A DNA stretch of 64,000 nucleotides from Oasisia sp. SBJ-2009 (lineage: Eukaryota; Annelida; Polychaeta; Sabellida; Siboglinidae), in contig OZ024861.1 in NCBI GenBank assembly GCA_964017155.1, positions 20,200,213 to 20,264,212 of the forward strand. Reading direction: 5' to 3'. Shown here piece by piece: positions 62,201 to 64,000 of the stretch (position 1 is its first letter; each line of letters opens with the position of its first letter). The translations under genes and the position numbers were made by a program. The notes under the pieces were generated by a model. That model searched no databases, was not told the origin of the DNA, and saw only the letters and a program-made list of their open reading frames with translations.

Positions 62201-64000
62201 GTGGTTGGATGGATGCGTTAAATAGGGGTGGTTGGAAGGATGCGCTAAGTAGGGGTGGTTGGATGGATGCATTATGTAGGAGTGGTTGGATTGATACGTT
62301 AAGAAGGGGTGATTGAATGGATGCATTAGGTAGGAGTGGTTGGATGGATACGTTATGTACGAGTGGTGGGATGGATGCGTTAAGTAGGGGTGATTGGACG
62401 GATGCGTTTAGTAGGGGTGGTTGAATGGATACGTTAAGTAGGAGTGGTTGGATGGATGCGCTAAGTAGGAGTGGTTGTGTTTGGATTGGTGCGTAAAGTA
62501 GGGGTGATTGGATGGATGCATTAAGTAGGGGGGATTGGATGTATACGGTAAATATGGGTGGTTGGATGGATGCGTTAAGAAGGGGTGGTTGGATGAATGC
62601 GCTAAGTAGGTTGGTTGGGTGGATGCGTTAATTAGGAGTGGTTGGATGGATATATTAAGTAGGAGTGGTTGGATAGAAGCTATACGTAGGGGAGTTTTAT
62701 GGATGCGTTAAGTAGGGGTGGTTGAATGGATGCGTTATGTAAGGGATGGTTGGATGGATGCGTTAAGTCGGGGTGGTTGAATGGATGCGTTATGTAGGGG
62801 TGGTTTGATGGATGGTTTAAGTACGGGTGTTTGAATTGATGCATTAAATAGGGGTGGTTGGGGGGATACGTTATGTAGGGCTGGTTGGATGGACGCGTTA
62901 AGTAGAGGGGAATGGATGGATACGATATGTAGATGTGAATGGATGGATATACTAAGTAGAGGTGAATTGATGGATGCATTAATTAGGGGTTGTTGGATGG
63001 ATGCGTTACACAGGGGTGGTTGGATGGATGCATTAAGTAGGGATGGTTGGATGGATACGTTAATTAGGGGAGGTTGGATTGATGCGTTAAGTAGGGCTGC
63101 TTGAATAGATGCGTTATGTAGAGGTGGTTGGATGGATGCGTTATGTAGGGGTGGTTGAATGGATGCCTTAATTAGAGGTGGTTGGATTGATGCGTTAAGT
63201 AGGGCTGCTTGAATAGATGAGTTATGTAGAGGTGGATGGATGGATGCGTTATGTAGGAGTGGTTGAATGGATGCCTTAATTAGGGGTGGTTGGATTGATG
63301 AGTTATGTAGGGGTGGTTGGATGGATGCGTTAAATATGGGTGGTTGGATGGATTCGCTAAGTAGGAGTGGTTGGATGGATGCGCTAATTAGGAGTGGTTG
63401 GATGGATGCGTTAAGTAGGGGTGATTGGATGGATGCGTTAAATACGGGTGGTTGAATGGATTGGATAAGTAGGGGTGCTTGGATGGATGCGTTAAGTAGG
63501 GGTGGTTGAAGGGATGCTTTAATTAAGGGTGGTTGGATGGATGCGTTATGTAGTGGTGGTTGAATGGATTCGTTATGTAGGGGTGGTTGTTGGATGGTTT
63601 AAGTAGAGTTGAATGGATGGATGCGTGACGTAGGGGTGGTTGGATGGATGCATTAAGTAGGGGAGGTTGAATGGATGCGTTATGTAGGGGTGGTTGAATG
63701 GAGGCGTAAAGTAGGGGTGATTGGATGGATTTATTAAGTAGAGGTGATTGGATGGATACATTAAGTAGTGGTTGTTGGATGGATACGTTAAGTAGCGATG
63801 GTTGGAAGGATTCGTTAAATAGGGGTGGTTGGATGGATGCGCTAAGTAGGGGTGGTTGGATGGATGCGTTAAGTAGGTGTGATTGGATGGTAGCAATAAG
63901 TAGGAGTGGTAGGATTGATATGTTAAGAAGGGGTGATTGAAAGGATTAGGTAGGGAAGATTGGATGGATACGTTAAATAGGGGTTGTTCGATGCATGCGT
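59211..64000 (+). repeat. 27-bp minisatellite array, block 7 (to window end)
   Basis: About 177 units. It resumes the array interrupted by the transposon and is built from blocks seen elsewhere: 59211-59460 as 41110-41360, 59500-59900 as 50420-50820, 60785-61820 as parts of 37.2-38.4 kb and 44.1 kb, and 62889-64000 as 49399-50510. The marker unit with GGTAGCAATAAGTA occurs near 59490, 61085 and 63889. The array continues past the window end. No gene is present. Confidence 0.96.

Noticed and set aside
4071..64000. CRISPR array, because of regular short repeats
   Set aside because: Repeats are head-to-tail with no unique spacers, no leader and no cas genes, and the setting is eukaryotic.

Overview
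This window looks like non-coding, repeat-dominated DNA from a metazoan nuclear genome. No intact protein-coding gene, rRNA or tRNA gene was found. The eukaryotic assignment rests on two 5'-truncated non-LTR retrotransposons (one RTE-like, one of the CR1/L2/Rex1 group), a THAP zinc-finger exon inside a TTAA-targeting DNA transposon, and long microsatellite and minisatellite arrays. An aquatic invertebrate or lower chordate would fit, but the species cannot be read from the sequence.

About 43 kb (4071-5189, 6841-7690, 9513-15790, 18049-19140, 20794-21692, 23517-51696, 59211-64000) is one diverged 27-bp minisatellite. Because 27 is a multiple of 3 and the unit is free of stops in three of six frames, it yields dozens of spurious open frames: (MDALSRGGW)n on the plus strand, (HPSNHPYLT)n and (NASIQPPLL)n on the minus strand. 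About 6.3 kb (1-4070 and 15813-18048) is GT-rich DNA on the plus strand. It contains two perfect hexamer arrays of about 1.1 kb each (2542-3640 and 16498-17592), which give spurious open frames of Val-Cys, Ala-Cys, Val-Arg, Thr-His, Thr-Arg and Ala-His dipeptides.

The first half is a tandem segmental duplication of about 14 kb. The order [GT-rich block, 27-mer, RTE-like fragment, 27-mer, CR1-like fragment, 27-mer] occurs at about 2300-15790 and again at about 16400-29000. Both LINE fragments are minus-strand and have the same ends and mostly the same lesions in the two copies, so they inserted and decayed before the duplication. Each second copy also has one private frameshift. From 23.5 to 51.7 kb and from 59.2 kb to the end, the 27-mer is organised into higher-order blocks duplicated at offsets of about 1.0, 1.7, 8.2, 10.6, 13.5 and 23.5 kb.

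The clearest single event is at 51701-59206: a 7506-bp AT-rich insertion flanked by TTAA direct repeats, with imperfect AGGGG... terminal inverted repeats. A paralogous array block at 40540-41360 preserves the empty site with a single TTAA. The insert carries a THAP-domain exon (55184-55611) disrupted at a 10-A run. THAP plus a TTAA duplication fits the Kolobok superfamily, though no transposase core was recognised. Every consensus 27-bp unit contains a TTAA, so the satellite is itself a dense target for this kind of element.
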